A stretch of 64,000 nucleotides of DNA from CAWGJF01 sp963822905 (GCA_963822905.1 CAWGJF010000002.1:558001-622000), one strand, 5' to 3'. Counted from the first letter of the stretch, positions 40,918 through 50,814 are shown. The notes: a model not told the origin generated them from the letters alone. Numbers and translations are program-made.

Positions 40918-42027
40918 ATGAAATCACTAACACCCGTTCAACTTCGTCATAAATTACATCAATATCCTGAAATTGCATACCAGGAATTTGCAACGACTAA
41001 TTTACTTATTCAGAATATTAAAAAACTTTCGAACTCAAATGATGTAAAAATTCACAAGCCGATGGATACAGGTCTGCTTGTTGAGTATAAAGTGAATGAT
41101 GGAGATTATTTATTGTTTCGTGCAGATATTGATGCTTTACCTATCCAGGAAGAAAATGAAATTGATTTTAAATCCACAAATGAATTTATGCATGCGTGCG
41201 GTCACGATGTTCACACTTCAATTCTTTATTCATTTTTAAGTGACGTGTTGGAAATGTTTATAGAGCAGAATATTTTATTCCTATTTCAGCCGGCCGAGGA
41301 AGCAGGTGGTGGAGCTATGAAATTCTATGAAACAGAAATATTTGAAATGTTCAAAATAAGAAATGCTTTTGCATTACATGTAACCGATGAATATCCCGCG
41401 GGAACTATTGCTTCGACTCCCGGAGTTTTATTTGCTTCTGCTCTCGAAATTGATATCGAATTTATTGGTGAAAGTGCTCACGTTGCTTTTCCTGAAGATG
41501 GGAAAAATGCCTTTAATGCTTTAAGAAGATTTATGAATAAATCCGAAGATCTTCTAAAAGAGATTAAAGATCCATTCATTTTCGGAATTGGAAAAATAAA
41601 TTCCGGGTTTGTAAGAAATATTGCTCCGGGTTATGCAAAGCTTGAAGGAAGCATTCGCGGGCTGAGTATGGAAAAGGTAAATCAGTTTTGCGAAAAACTC
41701 GAATCACTATTACAAAAGAATAAGGTGAAAACAGGCGTCGATTATAATATCACGAAAGGTGCGCATTATCCTGAAGTCATAGTTGATAAAGAGCTATTTA
41801 AGAAGATTTCTAAAATATTTTCAAAGAAGTATAATTTTATTGATTGCGGTTATAAAATGACCGGAGAAGATTTTGGTTTCTTCTCCCATAAATTTCCATC
41901 CTTTATGTTTTGGTTGGGGACTTCAAGTGGTGAAAGATATGGATTGCACAATCCACGCTTTCTTCCTCCGGATGAGATTATTGAAACAGGAAAGAATATA
42001 TTATTTGAAATCTTGAAGTTAGTTTAA
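40918..42027 (+). CDS. M20-family amidohydrolase
   Basis: 369 residues. The N-terminal RHKLHQYPEIAYQEF, RADIDALPIQEENEID (metal and catalytic aspartates), HACGHDVHTSIL and FQPAEEAGGGA (metal-binding histidines and the catalytic Glu pair) are M20D motifs. The lid-domain histidine is in IGESAHVAFPEDGKNAF, and TGEDFGFFSH near the C-terminus gives the last metal site. Family members hydrolyse N-acyl amino acids, hippurate, IAA conjugates or N-acetyl-diaminopimelate. A DapH-type pathway upstream makes an N-acetyl-LL-diaminopimelate deacetylase role attractive but unproven. It converges with rqcH, sharing 4 bp. Confidence 0.9.
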   Translation: MKSLTPVQLRHKLHQYPEIAYQEFATTNLLIQNIKKLSNSNDVKIHKPMDTGLLVEYKVNDGDYLLFRADIDALPIQEENEIDFKSTNEFMHACGHDVHTSILYSFLSDVLEMFIEQNILFLFQPAEEAGGGAMKFYETEIFEMFKIRNAFALHVTDEYPAGTIASTPGVLFASALEIDIEFIGESAHVAFPEDGKNAFNALRRFMNKSEDLLKEIKDPFIFGIGKINSGFVRNIAPGYAKLEGSIRGLSMEKVNQFCEKLESLLQKNKVKTGVDYNITKGAHYPEVIVDKELFKKISKIFSKKYNFIDCGYKMTGEDFGFFSHKFPSFMFWLGTSSGERYGLHNPRFLPPDEIIETGKNILFEILKLV

Positions 42028-43649
42028 TCCTTCTCGACATATTCACAGCCAGCTGGAATTTCCGGTTTGACTAAAAGAGTATCTTCCCTTAGCAAATGAA
42101 CTGTTCCCGCAGGAAATCCTTTTTTCTTTACTACATATTTTTTTAATGTAAATGAAACAGAAACGACTCCACTCGTTTTTGCTTTGCTGTGAAATGCTGC
42201 AAGTGCGGCTGCTTTTTTTAAAATATATTTTGGTACAGCTTCCTTAGTATTTTCAACTCTTAAAATAACGTGAGAACCAGAAACATTTCTTGCATGAAAC
42301 CAGTAATCGTTTTGCTTTGCGAACCTGGTTGTAAGCAAATCATTATTCCTACTGTCCTTCCCGACATAAACATTATACTTTCCTTCAATAATGTAATATT
42401 TGAATTTAGAACTGATATCATCTTTATCTTTAGTTAAATCGGCAGTTTTAAGTTTCAACTCTTTCATTATTAAATCCAGTTCTTTTATTGATTCAGTTTT
42501 AGAAATTCTCACATCAATATCTTTTAGTTTATTTAAATCATTGATTGCTTTGACTAATAATTCTTTTGATTTCAGAAAACCTATTTTTTCAGATTTTGCT
42601 TTATCAAAATATTTGTCGACATTCTTTTTAGGGGAAAGTTTCGGATCTAATTTAATTTTTAATTTATCGTTTCCTGAATAAATATCTTCTAAAATTAATT
42701 CAGATTGACCAGGTTTTATGTTTTTCAAATTAATTAAGAGCAGGTTAGCCATTTTGCTGTATTCTTCATTCCTGCTTCCCCGATCGATAACTCCCCGTAA
42801 ATTATTGATCTTGTTTGATATTTTACCTGACTCTCTCTCAATATATTTTTTAATTATTCTGATTCGTAATCTTCTCGCTTCAAGATAATATTTTTTTTGA
42901 AGAAAAAATGATTGAGTAATAATTAATGAGTCATAAATTTCCTTTTTATTAAAATTAAATATTTGAAAAGAATCTACAGCAAGATGAATTCCCGAATTTT
43001 GTTCATCAATAAATATTGTTGGTTTAGAATCCTTTATTTCTTTAATCACATCCTTCAGGTTTTTCAAAGATTCATTATTTGATTTTGATATTCTTCGCTC
43101 TGCCTCCTGGATTATCTCTTTACTGATAACCGGATATTTTTTCCCAACTGATTTTAAATCAACATTTTCATTAAAGATATTTAGGTCAGGAATATTAAAT
43201 TTATTTGTGAAATATTTCCCTAAAAATTCTTCTCTTATTCTTTCCTGGTCATTTCCATCTATCTTTTTAAATGCTTGAATATTTCCATATGAATCAACTG
43301 AAATAACATTTGTAAATTTTCCACGGATAGTAAAAAAGAGCAAATTGTTCCCCGATTTTAATCTTATTATTCTGTCATCAGTAGCAATTTCAAAAGAGTC
43401 AATTATCTTTTTTTCAAATTCAGGAAAGAGACCGATTGTATTTTTCTTTGCACGTGAATATGAATCAAGAATTGTGATATATGACTCGCCGGGGTTTACA
43501 CAAATTTCGATAAACTTGATTTCCTTATCACCAAATTCAATTAATAATTTTTCTTTCTCCTGGGTGAAAACAGAATGAATTTTTTGATTGAGTAGAAGTG
43601 GTTGTGATTCTAATACGAACCTGTTTAGGAAAAAATAATTTTTGATCAT
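42024..43649 (-). CDS. rqcH: RqcH / NFACT-family ribosome quality-control protein
   Basis: 541 residues. The N-terminal NFACT-N region (LNQKIHSVFTQEKEKLLIEF) is followed by helix-hairpin-helix and coiled-coil segments rich in Lys and Glu (about 150-400). The C-terminal NFACT-R (DUF814) domain includes YNVYVGKDSRNNDLLTTR, DYWFHARNVSGSHVILR and KKAAALAAFHSKAKTSG. In Bacillus RqcH binds stalled 50S subunits and adds alanine tails with tRNA-Ala. Older names call it fibronectin-binding protein. It converges with the M20 gene, sharing 4 bp. Confidence 0.9.
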   Translation of the reverse strand: MIKNYFFLNRFVLESQPLLLNQKIHSVFTQEKEKLLIEFGDKEIKFIEICVNPGESYITILDSYSRAKKNTIGLFPEFEKKIIDSFEIATDDRIIRLKSGNNLLFFTIRGKFTNVISVDSYGNIQAFKKIDGNDQERIREEFLGKYFTNKFNIPDLNIFNENVDLKSVGKKYPVISKEIIQEAERRISKSNNESLKNLKDVIKEIKDSKPTIFIDEQNSGIHLAVDSFQIFNFNKKEIYDSLIITQSFFLQKKYYLEARRLRIRIIKKYIERESGKISNKINNLRGVIDRGSRNEEYSKMANLLLINLKNIKPGQSELILEDIYSGNDKLKIKLDPKLSPKKNVDKYFDKAKSEKIGFLKSKELLVKAINDLNKLKDIDVRISKTESIKELDLIMKELKLKTADLTKDKDDISSKFKYYIIEGKYNVYVGKDSRNNDLLTTRFAKQNDYWFHARNVSGSHVILRVENTKEAVPKYILKKAAALAAFHSKAKTSGVVSVSFTLKKYVVKKKGFPAGTVHLLREDTLLVKPEIPAGCEYVEKD

Positions 43650-43676
43650 ATCTGAAATTTATAAATAACGAACATA

Positions 43677-43710
43677 AAAAAAGGTTGAAAGAAATTTCAA
43701 CCTTTTTATT
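43677..43710. terminator. Bidirectional intrinsic terminator
   Basis: AAAAAGGTTGAAA and TTTCAACCTTTTT around GAA(A), with A and T runs on the two sides. It lies between the POT transporter stop and the rqcH start, so it chiefly ends the POT transcript. Confidence 0.88.
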
Positions 43711-43728
43711 ACAGAAGAATAAATAGAA

Positions 43729-45375
43729 TCAGGCTGATCCGGTTTTCGCTTTTACAATTCCATTTAGAGATTTAATTCGAGCAAAAATCCAAACTCCGCC
43801 GATGAATGCAGCAACAGTCATAATCAAAAAGAAAAGAGACTTCTCCGTAAAACTATCCCAGAAACTTGCCATAATTCCTGCAGCTTTTCCACCGAGAGCG
43901 GTTGAAAGGAACCAACCTCCCATCATTAATGCCGTAGTTCTTGCAGGCGCTAATTTTGATACAAGTGAAAGTCCTATCGGGCTCAAAAAAAGTTCACTTA
44001 TTGTAAATATTCCGTAAGTTAAAAAAAGCCAGTAAGCACCAGTTTTATGTGTATAGACTGAGGGGACAGACATTATAGCAAATACCATTATCAACGAAGA
44101 TAATCCTGAAATAAACAATGCAAATCCGAATTTAGAAACTGTTGTTGGTTCTTTCTTTCGACGCGCGAGCCAGGCGAATAAGCCTACCAACATTGGTGTA
44201 AAGAAAATAATAAAAAAAGGATTTATGGATTGAAAGAGTTCAGCATTTGCAAGTTTAACTTCTTCACCTTTTGGCGGCCACTTTTCCTTAGGAACATTAT
44301 TAAAATATGGATCAGGTCCTTCAGTCATTACCTGTTGACCGTTTTCATCTTGCACAGGACGAAGATATTCATCATACTTTGGTACCTCACGTAGTTTAGT
44401 ATCCACACTTTGAAGCATGTCAAGGTCTCCAGCAACATTTTCAAGGGATGAAGTAATCTGTCGGTCAGTATAAGTTTCTGCCCAGATTGTAAGCCCAGTT
44501 GCATTCTGATTATAAATTGTCCAGAAAATAATTGAGATTGCAAAAATGAAAAGTAATGCACCTATGCTTTTTTTATCCTGTCCCTGAGCTTTTACCCACA
44601 AAGAAACATAAAAAGAAATTATGGGAATGCAAGCAAAAATAAAAGCATCATTTGAATCTGAACCAAAGAAATTATCAGGCATAAACCAGCCTATGACTGC
44701 AAAAACTATGGCAGGTAAAAAGACATATAAAAAAATTCTTATCATTGGCATGTCTTCCTTTTCCATAGGCTTTTTAACATCGGCAAATTTAACATGCTTT
44801 AAACCTGTTGAAAGCCAGATCAATCCTATAACCAATCCAACACCCGCTGCAGAAAAAGCATAACCCCATCCGTATTTGTTACGCAAATATGCCGCAACAA
44901 AATTGCAAACCAATGCACCAATGTTAATCCCCATATAAAAAATATTATATGCTGAATCTTTGAGTGGCTTTAATTCTTCTTTGTTATATATTACGCCGAG
45001 AATTGTACTGATATTTGGTTTAAAAAATCCATTCCCAATACACACAAGCAGAAGTGAAATGAAAAGTGCCGTATCACCGGGAATAGCTAATCCGAAATAT
45101 CCAGCAGCCATTAGAGTCCCACCTAAATAAACTGACTTCAGATAACCGAGATAACGATCTGCAATTAGTCCGCCAATAAAGGGTGTGAGATAAACAAAAG
45201 CAATAAATGACCCAACAATATCCGCAGCTGTTTTTACATCAAATCCCTTTCCGCCTGTAGTTGTATCAGTTAAATAGAGAAGTAAAATTCCTACCATCAG
45301 GTAGTAGCCAAATCGCTCCCACATTTCTGTGAAAAAAAGTACATATAAACCCTTTGGGTGTTTTTTAAACATCAA
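43729..45375 (-). CDS. POT-family proton-coupled oligopeptide transporter
   Basis: 548 residues with about 12-14 membrane segments. The first-helix motif is FFTEMWERFGYYLMVGILLL (ExxERFxYY, proton coupling). FIGGLIADRYLGYLKSVYLG and FYMGINIGALVCN (FYxxINxG) are the other POT signatures. A large periplasm-facing insert of about 90 residues lies between the middle helices (residues roughly 290-380). It imports di- and tripeptides with protons. Monocistronic on the minus strand. Confidence 0.93.
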   Translation of the reverse strand: MMFKKHPKGLYVLFFTEMWERFGYYLMVGILLLYLTDTTTGGKGFDVKTAADIVGSFIAFVYLTPFIGGLIADRYLGYLKSVYLGGTLMAAGYFGLAIPGDTALFISLLLVCIGNGFFKPNISTILGVIYNKEELKPLKDSAYNIFYMGINIGALVCNFVAAYLRNKYGWGYAFSAAGVGLVIGLIWLSTGLKHVKFADVKKPMEKEDMPMIRIFLYVFLPAIVFAVIGWFMPDNFFGSDSNDAFIFACIPIISFYVSLWVKAQGQDKKSIGALLFIFAISIIFWTIYNQNATGLTIWAETYTDRQITSSLENVAGDLDMLQSVDTKLREVPKYDEYLRPVQDENGQQVMTEGPDPYFNNVPKEKWPPKGEEVKLANAELFQSINPFFIIFFTPMLVGLFAWLARRKKEPTTVSKFGFALFISGLSSLIMVFAIMSVPSVYTHKTGAYWLFLTYGIFTISELFLSPIGLSLVSKLAPARTTALMMGGWFLSTALGGKAAGIMASFWDSFTEKSLFFLIMTVAAFIGGVWIFARIKSLNGIVKAKTGSA

Positions 45376-45599
45376 TCAACCTCGAATTTAATTTTAGTTC
45401 TTTTTGAATTTTCAATTTTGAAGGTGATAATAGAATAGGAATTTTGATAAAAATTTTTTTGATTGAAGATAATACAAATAAATATATACCAATTATCAAT
45501 ATTTTCATAATCATATTTCGAGAGTTTAGTATTAAATTCTATTTTGTTCTTAATTCAGTATTTGTTGTTTAACTTAAGTTCAATCAATATATTTGATGG

Positions 45600-46352
45600 A
45601 TGAAAAATCTACTAAAAAAACGATATTTCAGAATCTTCCTGATTATTTTGGGTTCATTTATAGTTTTTTTTATTGTATTGGATAACCTAATTATGCCGTG
45701 GTACGTCAGCTCGCCGGAAGCTCTGGTTCCGGATGTTGTTGGAAAAGATGAAGAAGCAGCTTTTAATATTTTAATTAATGCCGGATTTGATCCGGTTATA
45801 AGTGATACATCTTATGATGTTAAGTATGCTAAAGGAACTATTTTTTTACAACGTCCGAAAGCATTTGATGTGGTTAAAGAGGGAAGAGCGATATATCTTT
45901 TTTTAAGTGGTGGGGACCGTGTTGTTCATGTCCCGGTTTTAAAAGGTAAGTCAATTACTGATGCAAAATTTGCTCTTGAGCATGTCGGGTTAAAGCTTGG
46001 TCACATAGAAAGAGTTTCATCAAATCAACCCGAAGATATGATTTTTGATCAGCAATATGCAGCAGGAACGCCTTTGAAGCAGGGCGAAGTAGTTGGGATA
46101 ACTGTAAGTGCAGGCAGAGGAAGTGGAATTATTATTGTCCCTGATTTGATTGGAAAATCTTTAATGGATGCGAAATCAATATTGGAAGATAGTTCATTAG
46201 TTGTAGGTAAAATTAATTATCAGGCGTCGTCAACATTATTACCAAATACTGTTCTCGATCAGTATCCGAGCGGAGGAAATATGTTAAATCCAGGACAACC
46301 TGTGGATTTATTTATAACTAAACCTTCCGACAGCAACATTCCAAGGGAATAA
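45600..46352 (+). CDS. Membrane-anchored PASTA-domain protein
   Basis: 250 residues. One N-terminal membrane helix (IFLIILGSFIVFFIVLDNLI) anchors three PASTA repeats: VPDVVGKDEEAAFNILINAG, then VPVLKGKSITDAKFALEHVG and VPDLIGKSLMDAKSILEDSS. PASTA domains bind uncrosslinked peptidoglycan or beta-lactams. No kinase or transpeptidase domain is attached, unlike PknB or PBP2x. It starts a long plus-strand operon, 6 bp before rpe. Confidence 0.9.
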   Translation: MKNLLKKRYFRIFLIILGSFIVFFIVLDNLIMPWYVSSPEALVPDVVGKDEEAAFNILINAGFDPVISDTSYDVKYAKGTIFLQRPKAFDVVKEGRAIYLFLSGGDRVVHVPVLKGKSITDAKFALEHVGLKLGHIERVSSNQPEDMIFDQQYAAGTPLKQGEVVGITVSAGRGSGIIIVPDLIGKSLMDAKSILEDSSLVVGKINYQASSTLLPNTVLDQYPSGGNMLNPGQPVDLFITKPSDSNIPRE

Positions 46353-46358
46353 ATTTAA

Positions 46359-47012
46359 ATGGCAATACTTGCTCCTTCAATTTTAGCGGCAGACCTAACT
46401 AACATCGCACAACAAATCCGGCTTGCCGAAATGGGTGGTGCAGATTGGATTCATTGTGATATAATGGACGGACATTTTGTTCCGAATATTACTTTTGGGC
46501 CGGTTATTGTCGATGCTGCTAGAAGAGTAACAAAACTTCCATTGGATGTTCATCTTATGATAGAAAACCCTTACAATTATATAGAAGATTTTGCTTCTGC
46601 AGGAGCTAATTATTTATCTGTTCATTTTGAGGAAGTTATTCATCTGAACAGAACAGTAAATAAAATAAAAGAACTCGGTTGTAAAGCGGGAGTTGTTATC
46701 AATCCCTCTACACCAGTTGATTCTGTTTGTGATGTTGCCGAATATATTGATTTGCTTTTAATTATGACTGTGAATCCGGGATTCGGAGGGCAATCCTTTA
46801 TTTCAAATTCACTAAGAAGAATTAGTGAAGCGGTTCAACTCAGGAATAAACTTAAAGCAAACTTTTTAATAGAAGTTGACGGTGGTATCAGCACTAAAAC
46901 AATAGTTTCTGCAAAGGAAGCCGGAGCTGAAGTATTTGTTGCAGGGACTTCTGTTTTTAAGTCGGATAATATTTCGGCATCTGTTACAGAGTTAAAAAAC
47001 CTTATCAGATAG
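46359..47012 (+). CDS. rpe: Ribulose-phosphate 3-epimerase
   Basis: Interconverts ribulose 5-phosphate and xylulose 5-phosphate. It has 217 residues. Motifs: APSILAADLTNIAQQI, DWIHCDIMDGHFVPNITFGP (metal-binding His and Asp), LPLDVHLMIENPYNYI, VNPGFGGQSFI and EVDGGISTKTI (second catalytic Asp). A TIM barrel of usual length, 6 bp after the PASTA gene. Confidence 0.96.
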   Translation: MAILAPSILAADLTNIAQQIRLAEMGGADWIHCDIMDGHFVPNITFGPVIVDAARRVTKLPLDVHLMIENPYNYIEDFASAGANYLSVHFEEVIHLNRTVNKIKELGCKAGVVINPSTPVDSVCDVAEYIDLLLIMTVNPGFGGQSFISNSLRRISEAVQLRNKLKANFLIEVDGGISTKTIVSAKEAGAEVFVAGTSVFKSDNISASVTELKNLIR

Positions 47013-47047
47013 TTTTCATAATTAAGATTTAAACTTTCAATATTTAA

Positions 47048-48196
47048 ATGAGGAAGAATTTCATCAGCCAGGTAATTAATTTTTCCTCTCCAAATATATT
47101 CCAAAAATTCAAACAAAAATATTCTTTTAAAACTGATTATTTTCCGGGTTTAATCGGAATTGAAGTCAGAAATCTTCCTGTAGACATTTCATTAAATGAA
47201 TTGAGAGTTAATGCTCCTGTATTTTGGAAAAATTCAGACTTTCTGATTTTGAATATTTCTGAAATCAGGATACCTATGAAGAGCAAACAAAATGAAAATC
47301 AAATTAAATTAGAAAGTTGTCTAATAGATACTATAAATAATTTTATAAAATATAATACAACTTCTTGTAAATTAGGAAGTAAACAGTTCCTATTTGATCA
47401 ATCTTATACTATGGGAATAATCAATGTAACTCCGGATTCTTTCTCTGATGGAGGGATAAATTTTAAACCCGAAGAAGCAGTAAATTCTGCTTTAAAAATG
47501 ATTGATTCCGGTGCGGATATTATAGATATTGGAGGAGAATCCTCAAGACCCGGTTCGTTAAAAGTAGATACAGAAGAAGAATTAAAAAGGATTGCTCCGG
47601 TTATAGTTAAAATAAAAAAAATGAGACCTGGAGCAGTTATTTCTGTTGACACAACTAAAAGTGAAGTTGCAAAAAATGTATTGCAGCTTGGTGCAGATAT
47701 TATAAATGATATTTCTGGATTGACATTTGATAAAAAGATGATTGATATCATAAAAGAGTTTGATGCGGGGTTAATAATTATGCACATGAAAGGGACTCCG
47801 AAAAATATGCAGGAAAATCCAGAATATGTTGATGTAGTTACTGAAGTTTATGATTTTTTGTTTCAGCAGGTTAAATTAACAAAAGAATCCGGTATCAGAA
47901 AAATTTTTATTGATCCGGGAATCGGGTTTGGAAAAACTCTTGAACACAATTTAGATTTGATCAATCAATTAGATAATTTTAAATCCATTGGTTGTCCGAT
48001 TGTTGTAGGCGTTTCCAGGAAATCATTATTCAAAAAATTACTTGATCTGGAAATTGGTGAAAGAGAAAATGCTACATCAGTATATAATGCCATTGCCATA
48101 AACAAAGGAGCCAGGATTATTCGAACTCACAATGTAGAATTTGGTCTGCAAACTTGTAAATTGCTTAATAGTTTAAATAAGCCGCTTAATGTTTGA
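47048..48196 (+). CDS. folP: Dihydropteroate synthase with N-terminal extension
   Basis: Joins the pterin diphosphate to p-aminobenzoate in folate synthesis; the sulfonamide target. It has 382 residues, about 115 more than the E. coli enzyme. The core starts at MGIINVTPDSFSDGG; DSGADIIDIGGESSRPGS, VISVDTTKSEVAKN, IINDISGL, IIMHMKGTPKNMQ and IDPGIGFGKTLEHNL are all present. The N-terminal 115 residues include beta-strands (FPGLIGIEVRNLPVDISL) of unknown role. Its end overlaps cdaA by 8 bp. Confidence 0.94.
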   Translation: MRKNFISQVINFSSPNIFQKFKQKYSFKTDYFPGLIGIEVRNLPVDISLNELRVNAPVFWKNSDFLILNISEIRIPMKSKQNENQIKLESCLIDTINNFIKYNTTSCKLGSKQFLFDQSYTMGIINVTPDSFSDGGINFKPEEAVNSALKMIDSGADIIDIGGESSRPGSLKVDTEEELKRIAPVIVKIKKMRPGAVISVDTTKSEVAKNVLQLGADIINDISGLTFDKKMIDIIKEFDAGLIIMHMKGTPKNMQENPEYVDVVTEVYDFLFQQVKLTKESGIRKIFIDPGIGFGKTLEHNLDLINQLDNFKSIGCPIVVGVSRKSLFKKLLDLEIGERENATSVYNAIAINKGARIIRTHNVEFGLQTCKLLNSLNKPLNV

Positions 48197-49010
48197 ATTA
48201 TTTAAAATAGGATTTTTATCTGTTACTTTTAGTGACGTCATTGATATCCTGATTGTTACCTTTATTGTTTATAAGCTTTACACTTTACTGCGAGGTACAA
48301 TAGCAGCCCAAATATTCATTGGATTAATAATTATCCTTCTTATATCGTTTATTTCGGAAGCAATAAACCTGCGGGCATTAAGCTGGTTATTAAGATTTGT
48401 TTCTGATACCTGGGTGATTGCATTTTTAATAATATTCAGCCCGGAAATAAGAAGACTGCTTGTGATGCTTGCAAGAAATCCGGTAATGAAGATTTTTACA
48501 AAAACCGAAGTCCCCGAATCGGTTGAGGCAATAGCCGAAGCTGCATTTGAACTCTCACAACAGCAGCACGGTGCACTTATGATTTTAATCAGAGATACAG
48601 GTATTCGGGGCTATACAGAAACCGGCGAAATATTAAACGCGAGACTAACAAAATCTCTTTTAACTTCGATATTTTTTCCACGATCACCATTGCACGATGG
48701 GGCTGTGATAATTAAAAATAATATAATCGAAGCAGCTAGATGTACACTTCCACTTTCAACTACTACAAAAGTTAATGATGAATCTTTGGGAATGCGGCAT
48801 CGTGCCGGTCTGGGAATTAGTGAGCAGGCTGATGTTATTAGCGTAATTGTTTCGGAAGAAACAGGCGGAATTTCTGTTGCTGAGAACGGTGTTCTAACTT
48901 CAGGACTTTCCAAAGATGCTCTAAAAAAGCGAATTCAAACTGCATTCAAATCTCCTACGGCAAAAGGCTGGAAAGCGATAATAGACCAGTTACGAAGTGA
49001 AACAAAATAA
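48189..49010 (+). CDS. cdaA: Diadenylate cyclase CdaA
   Basis: Makes the second messenger c-di-AMP from two ATP. It has 273 residues. Three N-terminal membrane segments (about 15-35, 40-60 and 65-85) precede the DAC domain, with RDTGIRGYTETGEIL, the DGA motif in SPLHDGAVIIKNN and the RHR motif in GMRHRAGLGISEQADV. SEETGGISVAENG follows. The order folP-cdaA is known in this phylum. No YbbR-type CdaR gene lies next to it. It overlaps the glycosyltransferase by 14 bp. Confidence 0.94.
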   Translation: MFELFKIGFLSVTFSDVIDILIVTFIVYKLYTLLRGTIAAQIFIGLIIILLISFISEAINLRALSWLLRFVSDTWVIAFLIIFSPEIRRLLVMLARNPVMKIFTKTEVPESVEAIAEAAFELSQQQHGALMILIRDTGIRGYTETGEILNARLTKSLLTSIFFPRSPLHDGAVIIKNNIIEAARCTLPLSTTTKVNDESLGMRHRAGLGISEQADVISVIVSEETGGISVAENGVLTSGLSKDALKKRIQTAFKSPTAKGWKAIIDQLRSETK

Positions 49011-49653
49011 ATCCACTGCAATCATTCCATTCTTTAATGAAGTTTCGACAATAAAAGAAATAGTTGAATCTACTTTAAAGTATGTCGATTATGTAATTGC
49101 CGTAGATGATGGCTCAAGGGATGATTCTGACAAGCAAATCTCAGGAATTGATAATGTTTTTTTAGTTTCAATTAAGAAAAATACCGGTAAAGGATTCGCA
49201 TTAAAAAAAGGTTTTGAAAAGGCAATTGAGTTAAAAACTCAGTTTGTAATTACTATTGATGCCGATCTTCAGCATTCACCCGAACTTATTCCTTCATTAA
49301 TAGAAAAGCTTGATGAATTTGATATAATTATCGGAAACAGGATGAATGATGTTTCATCAATGCCTTTGCAGCGAATAATGAGCAATAAAATTACTTCGTT
49401 TATTCTTTCAAAAAAAACGAAACAAATTATTCCTGATAGCCAGTGCGGCTTCAGAGCATTCAAAATTAATGTTTTAAAAAGCGTTTCTACGACGTTAAAT
49501 GGTTATGAAGCTGAAAGCGAAATTCTTATTTTTGCAAGTAGAAAGGGCTTTAAAATTAGCAACTATCCAATTCCAACAATATACACTGAATCGAAAAGTA
49601 AAATGAATCCTATCAAAGCTATTTTCGGATTTATTAAGGTAATTTTCATATAA
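48997..49653 (+). CDS. Family 2 glycosyltransferase
   Basis: 218 residues. AIIPFFNEVSTIKEIVES begins the GT-A fold; AVDDGSRDDSD and TIDADLQHSPELIP carry the nucleotide- and metal-binding aspartates (DXD-type DAD). QCGFRAFKINVLKS is usual for DPM1-like enzymes that transfer sugars to lipid carriers. A weakly hydrophobic C-terminus (IKAIFGFIKVIFI) may touch the membrane. It is translationally coupled to cdaA (14-bp overlap). Confidence 0.88.
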   Translation: MKQNKSTAIIPFFNEVSTIKEIVESTLKYVDYVIAVDDGSRDDSDKQISGIDNVFLVSIKKNTGKGFALKKGFEKAIELKTQFVITIDADLQHSPELIPSLIEKLDEFDIIIGNRMNDVSSMPLQRIMSNKITSFILSKKTKQIIPDSQCGFRAFKINVLKSVSTTLNGYEAESEILIFASRKGFKISNYPIPTIYTESKSKMNPIKAIFGFIKVIFI

Positions 49654-49658
49654 CAAAT

Positions 49659-50120
49659 ATGGCGAAAAGTAAAAAGTGGGAGATTAAGGGACTAAAGAAA
49701 AACAGTAACCTTTGTACAAGTGCAAAAATTATTTTAAAATCCCGCTTTGACCATCTTTTTGATTCAATTGAAAATTATTTTAATATACTTGACCCGGAAA
49801 GTTTGCACAATATCAGAATTGCTTTAAGACGCGTACGGTATAATATGGAATTATACATTGATTGTTTTAACAGGAATAAGTTTTTTACGATTTATAAGAA
49901 AGTTCAGCATTTGCAGGATCTTTCAGGTACTGTCCGTGACCTTGATGTTTTTAAATTAAATACAGAAACATTAAAGAATGATGAAAAAATAAATATCAGT
50001 AAATCCATAATTACAGGTGTAGAGAAGAAACGAAAATTTTTTGAAGACAACTTAAAACTTGAATTGATGAAATTTAGTCATAACAAATCTGTTAAAAATT
50101 TTTATAAATTACTTAATTAG
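49659..50120 (+). CDS. CHAD-domain protein (short)
   Basis: 153 residues. LDPESLHNIRIALRRVRYNM is the CHAD helix with conserved His, Arg and basic residues, and LQDLSGTVRDLDVFKL is the second signature. CHAD domains are all-helical, bind polyphosphate and often occur near polyphosphate enzymes; a Ppx/GppA gene lies at 55 kb. It is about half the usual length of 250-300 residues, so it may be a one-repeat version. It lies 5 bp after the glycosyltransferase. Confidence 0.82.
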   Translation: MAKSKKWEIKGLKKNSNLCTSAKIILKSRFDHLFDSIENYFNILDPESLHNIRIALRRVRYNMELYIDCFNRNKFFTIYKKVQHLQDLSGTVRDLDVFKLNTETLKNDEKINISKSIITGVEKKRKFFEDNLKLELMKFSHNKSVKNFYKLLN

Positions 50121-50136
50121 TGAAAAGGAGGAAAAA

Positions 50137-50814
50137 ATGAAATTAAAATACTTTTCACACTCAGCATTCCAGATTACAACCGATAACGGTAAAATAATTT
50201 TAATTGATCCATTCCTGGATAGTAATCCAACTTCCCCGGTAAAATCAAAAGATGTTAGTGCTGATTTTATTGTTCTTACTCATGCTCATAGCGATCATAT
50301 TGGCGATGCATTTAGTATAGCAAAAAGAAGTAATCCATTATTTATTTGTGTAAATGAACTTGCAAATTATTGTACATCAAAGGGATTTAAAGCTCACAAT
50401 ATGCACATCGGAGGTTCATATAATTTTGAATTCGGTAAATTGAAATTTACAATCGCACATCATGGTTCAATGACTCCAGATGGCACTTATGGCGGTGAAC
50501 CAGCCGGAGTGTTACTTACAATTGATGGAAAAATAGTTTACCACACTGGTGATACCGGATTATTTTATGATATGAAATTAATTGGTGAGCTTAATAAAAT
50601 TGATTACATGCTTTTACCAATCGGCGATAATTTTACTATGGGTATTGATGATGCAGTTAAGGCAGTTGAATTTGTTTCACCAATAACCGCCATTCCAATG
50701 CATTATAACACTTTCCCGGTTATTAAAGCCGACCCGGAAGAATTTAAGAAAAAAGTAGAAGCTAAAGGTTTTAAAGTAAACATTATGAATTTTGGAGAAG
50801 AGATCAGCTTGTAA
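50137..50814 (+). CDS. UPF0173-family metal-dependent hydrolase
   Basis: 225 residues, a metallo-beta-lactamase-fold protein. KYFSHSAFQITTDNGKIILI, DPFLDSNPTSP, and the zinc motif VLTHAHSDHIGDAF (HxHxDH) are followed by AHHGSMTPDGTYGG, VYHTGDTGLF and AIPMHYNTFPVI, giving the remaining metal ligands. The substrate is unknown. A strong AAAAGGAGG sits before the ATG. Confidence 0.93.
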   Translation: MKLKYFSHSAFQITTDNGKIILIDPFLDSNPTSPVKSKDVSADFIVLTHAHSDHIGDAFSIAKRSNPLFICVNELANYCTSKGFKAHNMHIGGSYNFEFGKLKFTIAHHGSMTPDGTYGGEPAGVLLTIDGKIVYHTGDTGLFYDMKLIGELNKIDYMLLPIGDNFTMGIDDAVKAVEFVSPITAIPMHYNTFPVIKADPEEFKKKVEAKGFKVNIMNFGEEISL

